DNA of 64,000 nucleotides from Gari tellinella (GCA_922989275.2 OV277872.1:31971619-32035618); one strand, 5' to 3'; numbered from the stretch's first letter, positions 15,401 through 22,693 are shown. Notes: generated by a model not told the origin, from the letters alone. Made by a program: numbers and translations.

Positions 15401-18153
15401 CATGGAGCCTATTGATATATCTTACCTACAAGTGTTCCCATTTCATCATCCAATCCCTCATCATACCACGCCCATGGCATTACAGGGGAGAATGAGTTAA
15501 AACTTGACTTTACTCCTCTTGTCTGGAGCCATGGAGCCTATTGATATATCTTACCTACAAGTGTTCCCATTTCATCATCCAATCCCTCATCATACCACGC
15601 CCATGGCATTTCAGGGGAGAATGAGTAAAACTTGAATTTACTCCTCTTGTCTGGAGCCATGGAGCCTATTGATATACATTACCTACAAGTGTTCCCATTT
15701 CATCATCCAATCCCTCATCATACCACGCCCATGGCATTTCAGGGGAGAATGAGTTAAAACTTGAATTTACTCCTCTTGTCTGGAGCCATGGAGCCTATTG
15801 ATATACATTACCTACAAGTGTTCCCATTTCATCATCCAATCCCTCATCACACCACGCCCATGGCAGATCACCATTAGTATGACCTTCAAGGGCACTGCAA
15901 GGATAACCATGTTATATTATCCATACCAAGCTTTTAATTCTATCAAGGCTCCAGATAACAGGGAGTAAACTCAAGATTGCCAATATTTTCTCCTTCATGT
16001 CGTCATAAAACCTTATGTTGTGACTGACTCATTAGAATCGTGTCGAAGAAATACTCTCCTAATCTGGAGCCCAGCTCTATGCATGCTGGGTAATTGTTTT
16101 TGTTTGCAAAAGTTGCTGACAGTGGGTTACAGTTGACTGCTACTGTTCTAAAACAGAATTTTCGAAATTTCTTTTGAAAACAGAGTTAGAGTGTCAAACA
16201 GTCTGTATTTTGATGAGACACTTTATTAAGGGGGAATCTCATCGGGATCCAAACTTTTTGCAAAGGTTATCATGGTTTCACAGATAGTGTGCTATAATTT
16301 AGGAGACTACTTGTTGAAGTAGCATGCAAACTTCTGCAGACAGGTGACTGCTTAAGCTGGATAAAAATAATGCATATACTTTCTTTTAGGTATACAGGTA
16401 ACTGCTTAAAGAAGAATAAAAATAATACAGAAAGGATCTTCTACAAAATGGTCGCGTAATATGAAATTGACTTTATCACATAATCTGCTATCTGGGAGTG
16501 ACATAAAGCCATTATGTAAGTATCGTAATCCACTAGTGGAATATCGTTTTTTGGGCTCCGGCCCAACCTGTTCGTCCACAAGCGCTGCATGTAGCGGGGC
16601 GCCAAATGACGTCATTTACGTCGTCGTTAACGTAAACAACGTAACGTTTTGGCGGCTAATCTATATAGCGGAGGGTCTACAAACTATGGCTTCAATCAAT
16701 TTAAAAGGTGATTAAACTTGTAATGTGATAAATAGAATCTCATATTCGTGCTCATTATTTATCATTTGTAATAAACTCGTTGACTAAAATGAATATGACG
16801 CACGCCAAGGCTCGCGTCATATTATTTTGGTCAACTCGTTTATTAAAAATGATAAATAATGAGCACTCATACAAGATCCTCTATGTATAATTATTTTTAC
16901 GTTTTCTCCCATTTGTCCACTTCAACATTGACATATTCCCTCGTCTTTTTAGGACAGATACCAAGTGAGTTTCCACAGAAATATACACAATCTTCCTCTG
17001 GGTTGACTAGATTCTGATCCACTGAAAAAAGGAGAATAGATAGGTTTTAAATATCATTTACTGACACAGTTGCATGATTCTCAGCCGAAACTTGGATCAG
17101 CTTGTATTAGTTTTACAATGGATTCAGTATTTTTCACCACTTCGGGAATGGCTTTGTACCCATTCAATTGGGAAAAATATGCCCTAAAATAACTTAAAAT
17201 ACTTGATTTGGGGGGAAAATTAGTTGGTAAAGGGCTCATTTTTTAGAAAAAATCCCACGTAAAATGCTCATTTACGGAGAAAAAATAGTTTTCAACTGGG
17301 AACTGGTCCCCTAAAAAAGCGCTGGAATTTGAAATGTAACATGGTGAAAAAGTTGTGAACCCAACTGAGACTGGAAACTGAAAACCAGGGTGTTCGCTTA
17401 CTATATAATTTCTATAACTTAATTTCAACTACACAATTCTTGGCTCAAAGACTAATTATTGTTTTAAAAAATGTGCATCCCTAAGACTCGTTCTTGACAG
17501 GGCTCAAGATAAGGGGAGTATTTCAAAATTACATTTTTTTTATTTCTGCATTTAAACCTACAAGTATGGTGTCACTACTCATTAGAATTGTCCATTTGAG
17601 ACGATTCCACTTAGTAGTAACTTCCTGACAATTCTAATGAGTAGTAACATTATAGGATTCGGCGCTGTCTTGAAGGAGAGCTAACTCCTTCTTATCTGGA
17701 GCATGTTTCAGATTTCTAAATGTATCACTGCTACTATCTGACCATTTTTGGGTAACAGAATTCCTGTCTCAGATAATGGATTATGGGAATATTTCAAAAT
17801 CTAAAAACTTTATTTCTGCATTAACCCCTATGGTGTCACTACTCATTAGAATCATCTCAAAGAGACGATTCTAATGAGTAGTAACACCATAGGATTCAGT
17901 GCTATCTTGAAGGAGAAAAAAACTGCACTTACCTGACCCTAGTGTTTTCATTTTTGGGTAACAGAATTCCTGTCTCAGATGGCTCAGTGGATCTACAGAG
18001 TCCATGTGCCTGGCAAATTCAAGGCTGTCCAGATCAAGGTCCATTTCTTTGGCAATGGCTGCCAACTCCTCAAGAGGGTGGTCCTTGTGTTCCATCTTTA
18101 CTCTCTTGGCAAAATTCTCATATGAGTCTGATCTGTGGAGCCTCTTCAACATT
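293..18153 (-). CDS. KYNU: Kynureninase gene, 12 coding exons, complete
   Basis: PLP-dependent hydrolase of the kynurenine pathway; the family cleaves L-kynurenine or 3-hydroxykynurenine to (3-hydroxy)anthranilate plus alanine, normally as a cytosolic homodimer. Minus-strand coding exons in order: 18152-17933, 17021-16901, 15894-15812, 12767-12706, 11243-11172, 9651-9577, 8458-8312, 6489-6391, 3296-3170, 2178-2093, 1703-1428, 421-293. All are bounded by AG/GT, every phase matches, and together they give 1497 nt (498 aa plus TAA). Visible family motifs: YFCGNSLG (exon 2), [10 protein letters not shown] (4), [15 protein letters not shown] (5), [15 protein letters not shown] (7), [11 protein letters not shown] and CWCTYK (8), TGYLE and ITPS-like EILTPSD (11), IRVAPAPLY (12). 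The human enzyme is 465 aa; the excess is a short N-terminal extension and an insertion in exon 11. The start ATG is 2 nt inside exon 1, so a non-coding 5' exon must lie upstream. Confidence 0.96.
1194..1362. mobile_element. Family-I MITE, CAGGGCT ends
   Basis: Ends CAGGGCTCCCGATAAGG and TTATCTGAAGCCCTG. The interior pairs CACTATTCATTAGAATTGTC with GATTCTAATGAGTAGTAACA. It lies just downstream of KYNU exon 11 (intron 11). Relatives: 4454-4644, 55299-55468, 60278-60480, 61730-61911. Confidence 0.8.
1428..1703 (-). CDS. KYNU: KYNU coding exon 11 (residues 365-456)
   Basis: Acceptor TGATTTAAG, donor GTGAGTCC. It starts [20 protein letters not shown], ends [12 protein letters not shown], and contains [20 protein letters not shown]. 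Compared with the human protein there is an acidic/polar insertion (about 12-15 residues, [15 protein letters not shown] region) before the ITPS strand, probably a surface loop. Both junctions are phase 0. Confidence 0.95.
2093..2178 (-). CDS. KYNU: KYNU coding exon 10 (residues 336-364)
   Basis: Acceptor GTTTATCTCAG, donor GTAAGC. It encodes [20 protein letters not shown] then CPPIKASLE. The G-R-SN-P segment binds the substrate carboxylate in kynureninases. Phase 1 in, phase 0 out. Confidence 0.94.
2455..2545 (-). mobile_element. SINE tRNA-like head, truncated
   Basis: Reads GGGGCCTCCGTGGCCTAGTA on the minus strand, with a degraded B box (TTTGAATCCTAG). It matches the head of the SINE at 48 kb, but the body is missing. 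It lies in KYNU intron 9. Confidence 0.65.
2690..3156. mobile_element. Family-D MITE interrupted by a family-C element
   Basis: Class-2 hairpin at ~2737-2791 (GTAAAGCAGAATGCC...). The right part resumes after 3119 and ends GGGTTAA at 3156, 14 bp from KYNU exon 9's donor side. Confidence 0.75.
2869..3119. mobile_element. Family-C MITE (251 bp), TTAA ends, nested in a family-D element
   Basis: Type description: starts TTAACTCTTTCCTCCCTGAA, ends GGGTTCAAAGGGTTAA. The central hairpin begins ACAGTGAAGACCCTGATCAG, with AGGGCTCC at the apex. TTAA on both sides fits piggyBac-type targeting. The surrounding sequence (2690-2868 and 3120-3156) is a family-D element split at its own TTAA. Confidence 0.88.
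3170..3296 (-). CDS. KYNU: KYNU coding exon 9 (residues 294-335)
   Basis: Acceptor TTATTCCACAG, donor GTAAGTAT. It encodes [20 protein letters not shown] then [29 protein letters not shown] follows the PLP lysine and GWWGH is conserved. The usual GAGG reads GAGC here. The TTAA end of a family-D MITE (3153-3156) lies 14 bp beyond the exon. Confidence 0.95.
3562..3818. mobile_element. Hairpin MITE, family J (TTTCATAAAACTT-type ends)
   Basis: Decayed ends pairing CCCTTTTCATATGAC with AGTTTTATGAAACAGG. The central palindrome pairs TGTCTAGTGACATCTCTTTG with its inverse. Two relatives are at 36110-36345 and 59844-60053. In KYNU intron 8. Confidence 0.65.
4145..4394. mobile_element. Family-A MITE, full length (250 bp), class-1 hairpin
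   Basis: Type description of the family: TA target duplication, ends TACAGTGGAGAATCTGTTAT, asymmetric arms (one with AATAAACGCGTTTACGC, the other with GTTTAAACGCAAACGTACG), and a central ~66-bp palindrome starting CAAACAGTTTGGAGCC with GACGCCGGGTAACCCGGCGTC at its apex region. The ends suggest Tc1/mariner-type mobilisation; no transposase is encoded. In KYNU intron 8, inserted in an older family-C element. Confidence 0.93.
4454..4644. mobile_element. Family-I MITE, diverged
   Basis: Ends CAGGGATCCAGATAAG and TTATCTGGAGCTCTG with the ACTCATTAAGATCATGTCG hairpin. KYNU intron 8. Confidence 0.78.
5014..5265. mobile_element. Family-D MITE, full length (252 bp), class-2 hairpin
   Basis: Type description: starts TTAACC, with ACCCCATAG nearby; ends GGGGTAATGGGTTAA. 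The central palindrome is AAAGCAGGCTAAAAGTAAAG / CAACCTGCTTT around a GCGCC apex. TTAA at both borders. Confidence 0.88.
5715..5960. mobile_element. Family-C MITE, slightly diverged
   Basis: TTAACTCTTTTGATCCTCC start, hairpin GTGAAGACCCAGGTCAGAGG and partner intact, end GGGTTCATAGGGTCAA. KYNU intron 8. Confidence 0.82.
6010..6259. mobile_element. Family-A MITE, full length
   Basis: Both TA-flanked ends and an intact hairpin; opposite orientation to the 4145 copy. KYNU intron 8, ~130 bp from exon 8. Confidence 0.92.
6391..6489 (-). CDS. KYNU: KYNU coding exon 8 with PLP lysine (residues 261-293)
   Basis: It encodes [20 protein letters not shown] then [13 protein letters not shown]. Asp267 and His270 of WDLAH and the terminal Lys293 (Schiff-base lysine by homology) are all present, so the site looks catalytically intact. 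Acceptor AAATTACAG, donor GTAAGTCTG. The tail of a SINE copy lies within ~10-20 bp of the acceptor. Confidence 0.97.
6505..6735 (-). mobile_element. SINE copy, head decayed, in KYNU intron 7
   Basis: Same body as the SINE at 48 kb (AGCTGGACGTCGTGATATGA-like region, CAGTTGCC, GGAAGCCTTTCAGCTGGC) and the same tail, lying in the gene's sense orientation. The tRNA-like head is degraded and replaced by other sequence near 6735. The tail ends a few bases before the acceptor of KYNU exon 8. Confidence 0.75.
6748..6987. mobile_element. Family-A MITE, ~240 bp
   Basis: Both ends present, hairpin intact, small deletion in the GTTTGCGTACG arm. KYNU intron 7, directly beside the decayed SINE head. Confidence 0.9.
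7131..7382. mobile_element. Family-C MITE, full length (252 bp)
   Basis: TTAA ends and hairpin intact. KYNU intron 7. Confidence 0.88.
7518..7766. mobile_element. Family-A MITE, diverged ends
   Basis: Ends carry the variant TACAGTGGAGAAAACGTTAT; hairpin intact. KYNU intron 7. Confidence 0.9.
7819..8068. mobile_element. Family-C MITE, full length (250 bp)
   Basis: TTAA ends and hairpin intact. Its terminal TTAA (8065-8068) is also the first TTAA of the family-B element that follows. Confidence 0.88.
8065..8243. mobile_element. Family-B MITE with half of the hairpin lost
   Basis: Start TTAACTCTTTCACTGCCAAT; only one hairpin arm (CTTCTGATCAGGAGCC-AAACTG) remains, then GTTTGACACTCATTTC and CAGACGACAATGTAGCGG. 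Decayed right end. Confidence 0.75.
8312..8458 (-). CDS. KYNU: KYNU coding exon 7 (residues 212-260)
   Basis: Acceptor GCATTTCCAG, donor GTAGGG. The 49 codons include [30 protein letters not shown] and [10 protein letters not shown], closely matching the human [25 protein letters not shown] core. Both junctions are phase 0. Confidence 0.96.
9057..9196. repeat. ~140-bp imperfect hairpin
   Basis: TAACACCACGGTGAGTG pairs with ACTCAACTGTGGTGTTA. The inner arms AATATCCCACCCGAGTTTTG and GGTGGGATATTC also pair, around a CGAGGCTGTGCCGAG loop. KYNU intron 6. Probably a MITE-type foldback; no coding content. Confidence 0.7.
9577..9651 (-). CDS. KYNU: KYNU coding exon 6 (residues 187-211)
   Basis: Acceptor ATGATTTTAG, donor GTAATC. 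It encodes [20 protein letters not shown] then MEPRE, matching YAIESQLQLHG...KPRE of the human protein. Both junctions are phase 0. Confidence 0.95.
9776..10026. mobile_element. Family-H MITE (251 bp) with class-2 hairpin, 6-bp duplication
   Basis: Ends CAGGGCTGCCATAA and, inverted, AAATAGCAGCCCTG; flanks AAACTT on both sides (9770-9775, 10027-10032). The central hairpin and its immediate flanks are those of family D. KYNU intron 5. Confidence 0.85.
10144..10470. mobile_element. TA-flanked MITE with GAATTGCCATCG internal repeats
   Basis: Ends TACAGTACTGAACCTTAT and, inverted, TAATAAGGTTCAGTACTGTA. The interior holds several GAATTGC(C/A) / GCAAGCGAATTGCCAT units. KYNU intron 5. Confidence 0.78.
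10541..10754. mobile_element. Family-B' MITE (214 bp), nested in family-F remnant
   Basis: Starts TTAACCCTTAGCCTGCCAGT, ends GGGCTAAGGGTTAA. Class-1 hairpin CAAACAGCTTGGATCCGGAT with GAGACGCCGAG apex, then AGCAGACGACAA. The same-length relative is at 62421-62634 in opposite orientation. Flanked by family-F sequence split at TTAA. Confidence 0.87.
11172..11243 (-). CDS. KYNU: KYNU coding exon 5 (residues 163-186)
   Basis: Phase 0 on both sides; acceptor TTTATTTTCAG, donor GTAAGTC. It encodes [20 protein letters not shown] then PSDH. F-PSDHYA is the cofactor-contacting segment, and its YA falls at the start of exon 6. Confidence 0.95.
11288..11484. mobile_element. Family-G MITE, TA-flanked
   Basis: Ends TACAGTGGAAGTTCGATATC and GATATCAAAGTTTGACTGTA. 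The central palindrome AAAACGTGGCTCAGCCACGT is flanked by ATACCCGTATTTC and its inverse. A relative is at 43745-43927; worn copies are near 34793 and 61171. KYNU intron 4. Confidence 0.82.
12126..12265. repeat. ~135-bp hairpin with CGGCCTAAAGGCCTCG loop
   Basis: TGTTTTATCTAACAATCGAA pairs with TTCGATTGCAAGATAAAACA; GTTGAGATGC pairs with GCATCTCAAC. KYNU intron 4. Confidence 0.75.
12330..12700. mobile_element. Family-E MITE (371 bp) abutting KYNU exon 4 donor
   Basis: Ends TACAGTGGTCCCTCTGTACA and, inverted, TACAGTGCTCCCTCTCTACA. Class-1 hairpin ACAGCTTAAATCCAGAGCAG with GCCGCATAACGCGGC apex. The right border lies 5 nt from the exon-4 GT. Confidence 0.88.
12706..12767 (-). CDS. KYNU: KYNU coding exon 4 (residues 142-162)
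   Basis: Acceptor CTGTTCCAG, donor GTATG. It encodes [21 protein letters not shown], with the highly conserved MN-LTVNLHL segment. Five intronic bases after the exon the sequence becomes the terminus of a family-E MITE (12330-12700), so bases +6 onward of the donor region are transposon. Confidence 0.95.
13330..14127. mobile_element. Family-E MITE enlarged by an inserted family-D element
   Basis: Left part includes GTTGTTCTGAGGGAGTTGTT and a class-1 hairpin (13397-13458, GAATCCAGATCAGATG). Family-D sequence with class-2 hairpin occupies ~13690-13835. The right terminus GCAAGGAGCACTGTA (to 14127) touches the exon-3 array. Confidence 0.72.
14119..15870 (-). repeat. 13 tandem 129-bp partial copies of KYNU exon 3 plus donor, ending in the functional exon
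   Basis: The splice-donor motif (plus-strand ACCTACAAGTG) recurs with its first base at 14134, 14263, 14392, 14521, 14650, 14779, 14908, 15037, 15166, 15295, 15424, 15553, 15681 and 15810. The period is 129 bp except for one 128. Each unit holds ~57 nt of exon 3, the GT donor and ~70 nt of intron. Only the last (15810) joins a complete exon. Other units lack the acceptor and the exon's 5' part. Units are nearly identical with a few shared variants, suggesting recent unequal exchange. The left end is cut by a family-E MITE terminus (14127). Confidence 0.95.
15812..15894 (-). CDS. KYNU: KYNU coding exon 3 (functional copy)
   Basis: Acceptor ATCCTTGCAG. It encodes (T)[17 protein letters not shown] then [10 protein letters not shown](G), matching the GHEVGKRPW...D...LVG segment of kynureninases; donor GTAATG. 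This is the only copy with an acceptor and the 5' part of the exon. The last ~57 nt plus the donor recur 13 more times at 129-bp spacing in the downstream intron. Those copies read Tyr where this exon reads Cys (PWAWC versus PWAWY). Confidence 0.93.
16749..16868. repeat. 120-bp hairpin with GCACGCCAAGGCTCGC loop
   Basis: TGCTCATTATTTATCATTTG pairs with TGATAAATAATGAGCA, and ATGACGC with GCGTCAT. KYNU intron 2, ~35 bp from exon 2. Confidence 0.75.
16901..17021 (-). CDS. KYNU: KYNU coding exon 2 (residues 74-113, part of 114)
   Basis: Acceptor CTCCTTTTTTCAG, donor GTAAAAAT. It encodes [20 protein letters not shown] followed by [20 protein letters not shown]; the CGNSLG motif is a family hallmark near the cofactor pocket. 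Phase 1 in, phase 2 out. Confidence 0.94.
17500..17925. mobile_element. Family-I MITE and a duplicated half, beside KYNU exon 1
   Basis: One copy spans ~17500-17705 (AGGGCTCAAGATAAGGGGAG to CTTATCTGGAGCA). A second partial copy at ~17785-17925 reaches to within 10 bp of exon 1's donor. The pieces are separated by a 32-bp duplicate of exon-1 sequence. Confidence 0.7.
17933..18153 (-). CDS. KYNU: KYNU coding exon 1 (residues 1-73)
   Basis: The acceptor TTCTCCAG precedes AATG, so the start ATG (18152-18150) is the second base of the exon and the 5'UTR begins in an unseen upstream exon. The encoded segment ends ...[22 protein letters not shown] and aligns with the N-terminal LDEEDKLRHFRECFYIPK region of kynureninases. 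The exon ends with G before GTAAGTGC (phase 1). A 32-bp piece of this exon (17949-17980) is repeated in the intron at 17743-17774. Confidence 0.93.
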
Positions 18154-18174
18154 CTGGAGAATAAAACAATAATT

Positions 18175-18560
18175 ATAGTGCTCCCTCGTTACAATGACAC
18201 CCAATGGGGGACACAGATTGTGTGTGTTGTTTATAGGGAGTTGTTCAAGGGAGGGAACATTAAGAGAATAAGACTTAGCTTACATTTGCAAACAGCTTGA
18301 AACTGTTTGTCACTTTTCATTAATTTTCTTCTGTCAAAATGTCTACTAATTACTATCTATGACATATGTACCTACAACGACTCTCTCCTTACAACGACCC
18401 TTGTCACCGTTCCCTAAAGTTTAAACAGGGCACTTATATATGTCCAACCTATTCAAGGCTGCAATGCTGTCTGCTTAAAACTGACATTGTTGTCTGTTGT
18501 TTTTCTCAGTCACATAATGGACATTTTGACAGAAAAAACCTTCAAGGTGGGAACTTAATA
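18175..18560. mobile_element. Family-E MITE with its hairpin deleted
   Basis: Begins TATAGTGCTCCCTCGTTACA just upstream of KYNU exon 1. Where intact copies have the ~70-bp palindrome, this one reads GCAAACAGCTTG directly joined to AAACTGTTTGTCAC. The right side is rearranged and contains a second inverted E segment. Confidence 0.72.
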
Positions 18561-18599
18561 AAGCAAGACTATGGGGTTAGGCTATAATATTCAAAATAA

Positions 18600-19680
18600 T
18601 TATCTCAGCATCAGTTTGTTTTTTAATGACGGGTAAAAGTAATGCAAAAAGTTCGTGTAAGAGATTTCAAATCATGTTAGTCATGTTAAGCTTGTATAAA
18701 CCTGCCACTAAAAGTCCCCAGTCTATTCCAGGTTGGTTACTGAAAATAAACTTGCACAAAACCGTCATATATAATATTCATTCTACGTATCATTATTCTG
18801 GCTAAATCAATGCCATTCCATTATCCATATCTTTACTAGACAAACTCTACAGTACAATAGTGATGTTTAAAAGTTTGAAAGCACTAAAATCTAGGACATG
18901 TGTTGAGTACTATTGTCATCTTTGTTCATTGTTTGTCCTACTTTCACTTTTGACATTTTGAAATTGTAACCTACTTTCACTTTAGAGGAAGCACATATTG
19001 GCAGATTTATTCAAATGCACATTGATAAAATTTCTTATCCCATGAATTGAAACTTATAATTATCAAATAATCTATAATTTACACTATATCAGAGCAACTG
19101 GTTGCATTAATGTCCTTACATTTTAGCATGCTAAATTGTACCTTGAAAATTTATGAATGGATTAAAATTTCAAGTAATCTGTATCAATAGTAAATAGTAA
19201 ATTGAGTTTCATTGCTTATAATTTTTTAAGTAAAATAAAATTATGTTTTACAAATAGTTTCACGAATTCAATGTTCATGTTACACCATGTTTAAAATTTT
19301 ATGGCCAAACCCTTGCGATTTACCTGAATTTGTATTGTTGTCCGACAGTATGTTTATCCGTATATATATGTGCTCTTTCGGGTATTTCACCTTCAGTCGC
19401 TAGAGACACGCGTACCTAATTTATTTGACGCAATCCTTTCTTGCATTCTCTTTTCTATACATACTATTAAATGAAAATAAAATAAATGAGATTCTTTTAG
19501 ATTTTAAAGCTACAGTCGAGTTTTCTCACTGGTCCATGGTCATATTGACGGTTCATCTGCCTGCTGTGTTCACGCGCGTTTTCGGACCCTGATTAGGCTA
19601 GGTAATGTGCGGGTAACTTCCGACATATTCCGAAAAAGGTTGTTTTCATATGCTTAAAAAAACTAACTGCCCTAGGTACC
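18600..19680. other. No feature recognised
   Basis: AT-rich sequence upstream of KYNU exon 1, apparently free of the MITE families. It could contain an intron part or promoter-proximal sequence, but I see no exon, TATA-initiator pair or repeat that I can support. Confidence 0.4.
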
Positions 19681-19688
19681 CTCATGAC

Positions 19689-21425
19689 GAAGGGGTATAA
19701 AAGCCGGTCCCGGCCCGAACTTTGCCGAACCGAATGGTAAATTGCCGTACCGAACATTTTTAGGGAGTTTGAATACAAGCATAAACAATTCTTAAATTTG
19801 AAAATTCTGGTACGGATTAGTTCTTATACATATTATTTATATCCTGAATAAATATTATAACCATCAGAAGCATGGGTGTTGAGAAAAAGGTGATTTTGTA
19901 ATTTCAGGGGGTATAAAAGCCGGTCCCGTATAGATTTCAGTTTATCCTGTTTGTTTCCTTAATTACCGAATTTTATTATGTTACTTGATGATAAACTTTA
20001 TCAATATATGTTTTTTGGTATGTTCTTGAAAAATAAGACATGTAATATCAAAATAGCGCTTAAATTTACCGTTGCAGTGATTGCCGATAACAGATTATAA
20101 CGGTTCCCCGTAATATATTCAGTTCCGTAAGAATTACACAACCTGTACAATCATGCCTATTTTATATGAGAATTAGGCTTAGAATCAGATGTTCTCAAAA
20201 AGTCTTTAAGAAGGCAGGGGGAGAGATTCATATATGTTTTTTTTGTTTTTTTTTACAGATTAAGATTAAACAGAATGTGAGGCTAATTTTCATTCATGTA
20301 CAGTCAATCTTGTATCAAGCGAGCACTAAGTTATTGCAGTTCTCTACCTCATTTCTATCAAACTGTAGGCATATAGGCTACCGGCAATCAATAGTGGTTG
20401 CTATATACACGACTACGTAGAGTAAACGTGTTCTGTGCAATCCGTGTAGACCCAGATCATATGGCTAGTGAAGGAGCAATCCGATCAATGTCATTTTGCC
20501 GCGTGAATGAATTGCAGACAAAATCAAAGAAAGTCATAATTAGACTAAACTTTAGTGACTGCAGTAAAAACCTCACTATGACTTGCTTTAAGCTGACATT
20601 TTATACAGAACAATTACTCTCCGTTTTAGTGGTCTTAATAGAGAGGTATTACTGTATTTCATTTGTCAATTAAATTTTTCAGAGATGAATGAGTTAACCT
20701 TCAACCAGCTATTTCTTATTTGTTGTTTGCATTGTTTGATAGCATGCTATAATTAGACGCATGGTCGATAATTGCTATGATTGTTCACATTTCGTATTAT
20801 GTTCTCCACTCTAAGCACTCGTAATAACTTTTTAATGATATAAATCAATTTTAAACTTATCAAATGTTGTTTTTTTTGTTTTTTTTACTTTTGATATCCA
20901 ATATATGATTCTATAAACATACTGCAATCATATCTAAAAAAAAAAAAAAGACTGAAAATACAGATTGTGAAACTCTTACGAAAAGGTAAATATTACGGGA
21001 GACCGCTATATTCAGGTCCGGCTTTTATAAAATCACTTCAAATGTGATTTTAAGAGTTATATTCCACCATATATAATACATTTTTGGTAAATGTAATAAA
21101 GAAACACACTTTGATCAAATGTATCAACAGACATAATAACATTATTTTGTAATTAAAGAAAAAAACAGGATAAATACAATATATACGGGACCGGCTTTTA
21201 TACCCCCTGAAATTACAAAATCACCTTTTTCTCAACGCCCATGCTTCTGATGGTTATAATATTTATTCAGGATATAAATAATATGTATAAGAACTAAACC
21301 GTACCAGAATTTTTAAATTTAAGAATTGTTTATGCTTGTATTCAAACTCCCAAAAAATGTTCGGTACGGCAATTTACCATTCGGTTCGGCAAAGTTCGGG
21401 CCGGGACCGGCTTTTATACCCCTTC
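19689..21425. mobile_element. Mutator-like non-autonomous element, ~240-bp terminal inverted repeats
   Basis: Left arm 19689-~19931 and right arm ~21182-21425 are inverted copies with few mismatches. The ends read GAAGGGGTATAAAAGCCGG, and a similar GGGTATAAAAGCCGGTCCCG recurs at each arm's inner edge. Nine bases CCTCATGAC flank both sides (19680-19688, 21426-21434). Long arms and a 9-bp duplication fit MULEs. The 1.25-kb interior has no transposase-like ORF and holds a remnant of another MITE (20393-20656). It lies upstream of KYNU exon 1. Confidence 0.85.
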
Positions 21426-22276
21426 CCTCATGACTTATACAATTTTAAGACATTCAACCCTAGCGTCGAGTATACTCGTCATTAACAAACGATGTGTGAG
21501 TGAAGTGTACAATTGTCCGACACGGTGCAAACACATACGACCAATAGTCAATAATGGATCAGATCTAACATTGGAAACTGGAATAGTCAATTCGAAGTAT
21601 AAGGGCCGAATGAGTATTTCAAATATATTGTATCTAGTATCTACTCATCTCTTAGAACTACAGTCATGGGCCAGAATTATTCGTCACTCTACGAAATTTT
21701 GGCATTTTTCAACATTTCTACATTACTGGTGCTGCCACAAAACTGTGGAATACAAAATTACACCACGGTCGGTGTAGCCTACTAAAATCCATGTGTTTGT
21801 TTTGTGTCACAGTGTCCTTGACAAGTTTACTTGCAGTATACGCTACATATATGTAGGCCTAATTAAACGACCTTTTAAAACGCACGTCGTCTGCTCAGTG
21901 ACATTTCCAAATACAGCAACAAGGTGCCGTCTGACTGATACAGGGGTAAACCGTCAAAATTAGACCACTCTGAAAAAGAAAGCTCTATTTCGATGTTAAT
22001 AAATCTCCCTGCATTAACTCCATAAGTAGGCATACACATTTTTTATTTAATTTTCACTTCTCCACTGAATTAAATACAATACACGTGCATCCAAGTTAAC
22101 ACAAGTGCCACATATTCTGATGACTGTCAAACAATGTAGACTCTGACTGGCCGCTAAATCGGCACGACAACATGTAGTAAATGCAGAAAGCTCCTAAAAG
22201 CATTACGGTTGCCCTGCATTAAGCTGCCATTTATACCAAACGACTGCAAATTCGTTTCTTCTGAATAGCGGCTAAA

Positions 22277-22300
22277 TACGGTGGCACTGAGGTGACATGC

Positions 22301-22338
<38 letters not shown>

Positions 22339-22693
22339 TATCTCGTGCGCACGACTTAATTTGAAGGAAAAAAAAATAAAAAAATCTTTGCCTTTTTATC
22401 TCGTGCGCACGACTTAATTTGAGAAAAAAACAAAAAAAAAAAACTTTGCTTTTTATCTCGTGCGCACGACTTAATTTGAAAAAAAAAAAAAAAAAAAAAA
22501 AATTCACTTTTTATCTCGTGCGCACGACTTAATTTGAAAAAAAAAAAAAAAAAAAAAAAAAAATTCTTTCAAATTTATCTCGTGCGCACGAGATAAAAAG
22601 TGATTTTTTTTCCAAATTAAGTCGTGCGCACGAGATAAAAAGTAAAAAAAATAGAAAAGAAAAAAGTTTGCATGTCACCTCAGTGCCACCGTA
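22277..22693. mobile_element. TA-flanked MITE with four direct and two inverted TCTCGTGCGCACGA units
   Basis: Terminal inverted repeats CGGTGGCACTGAGGTGACAT run inward from TA dinucleotides. The interior has the unit TTTATCTCGTGCGCACGAC four times in one direction, then inverted copies, separated by A or T homopolymers of up to ~30 bp. Confidence 0.8.

Noticed and set aside
14119..15870. Array read as a CRISPR-like or coding tandem-repeat locus
   Set aside because: The unit is 129 bp with no repeat/spacer division, it is eukaryotic intronic DNA derived from KYNU exon 3, and each unit has an in-frame stop soon after the donor.
19935..21180. Search for a transposase inside the Mutator-like element
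   Set aside because: Only short frames (84-91 codons) without recognisable domains; the element is non-autonomous.
22290..22690. Replication-origin-like array (CpG palindromes between A/T runs)
   Set aside because: Clear terminal inverted repeats with TA flanks show it is a transposable element.
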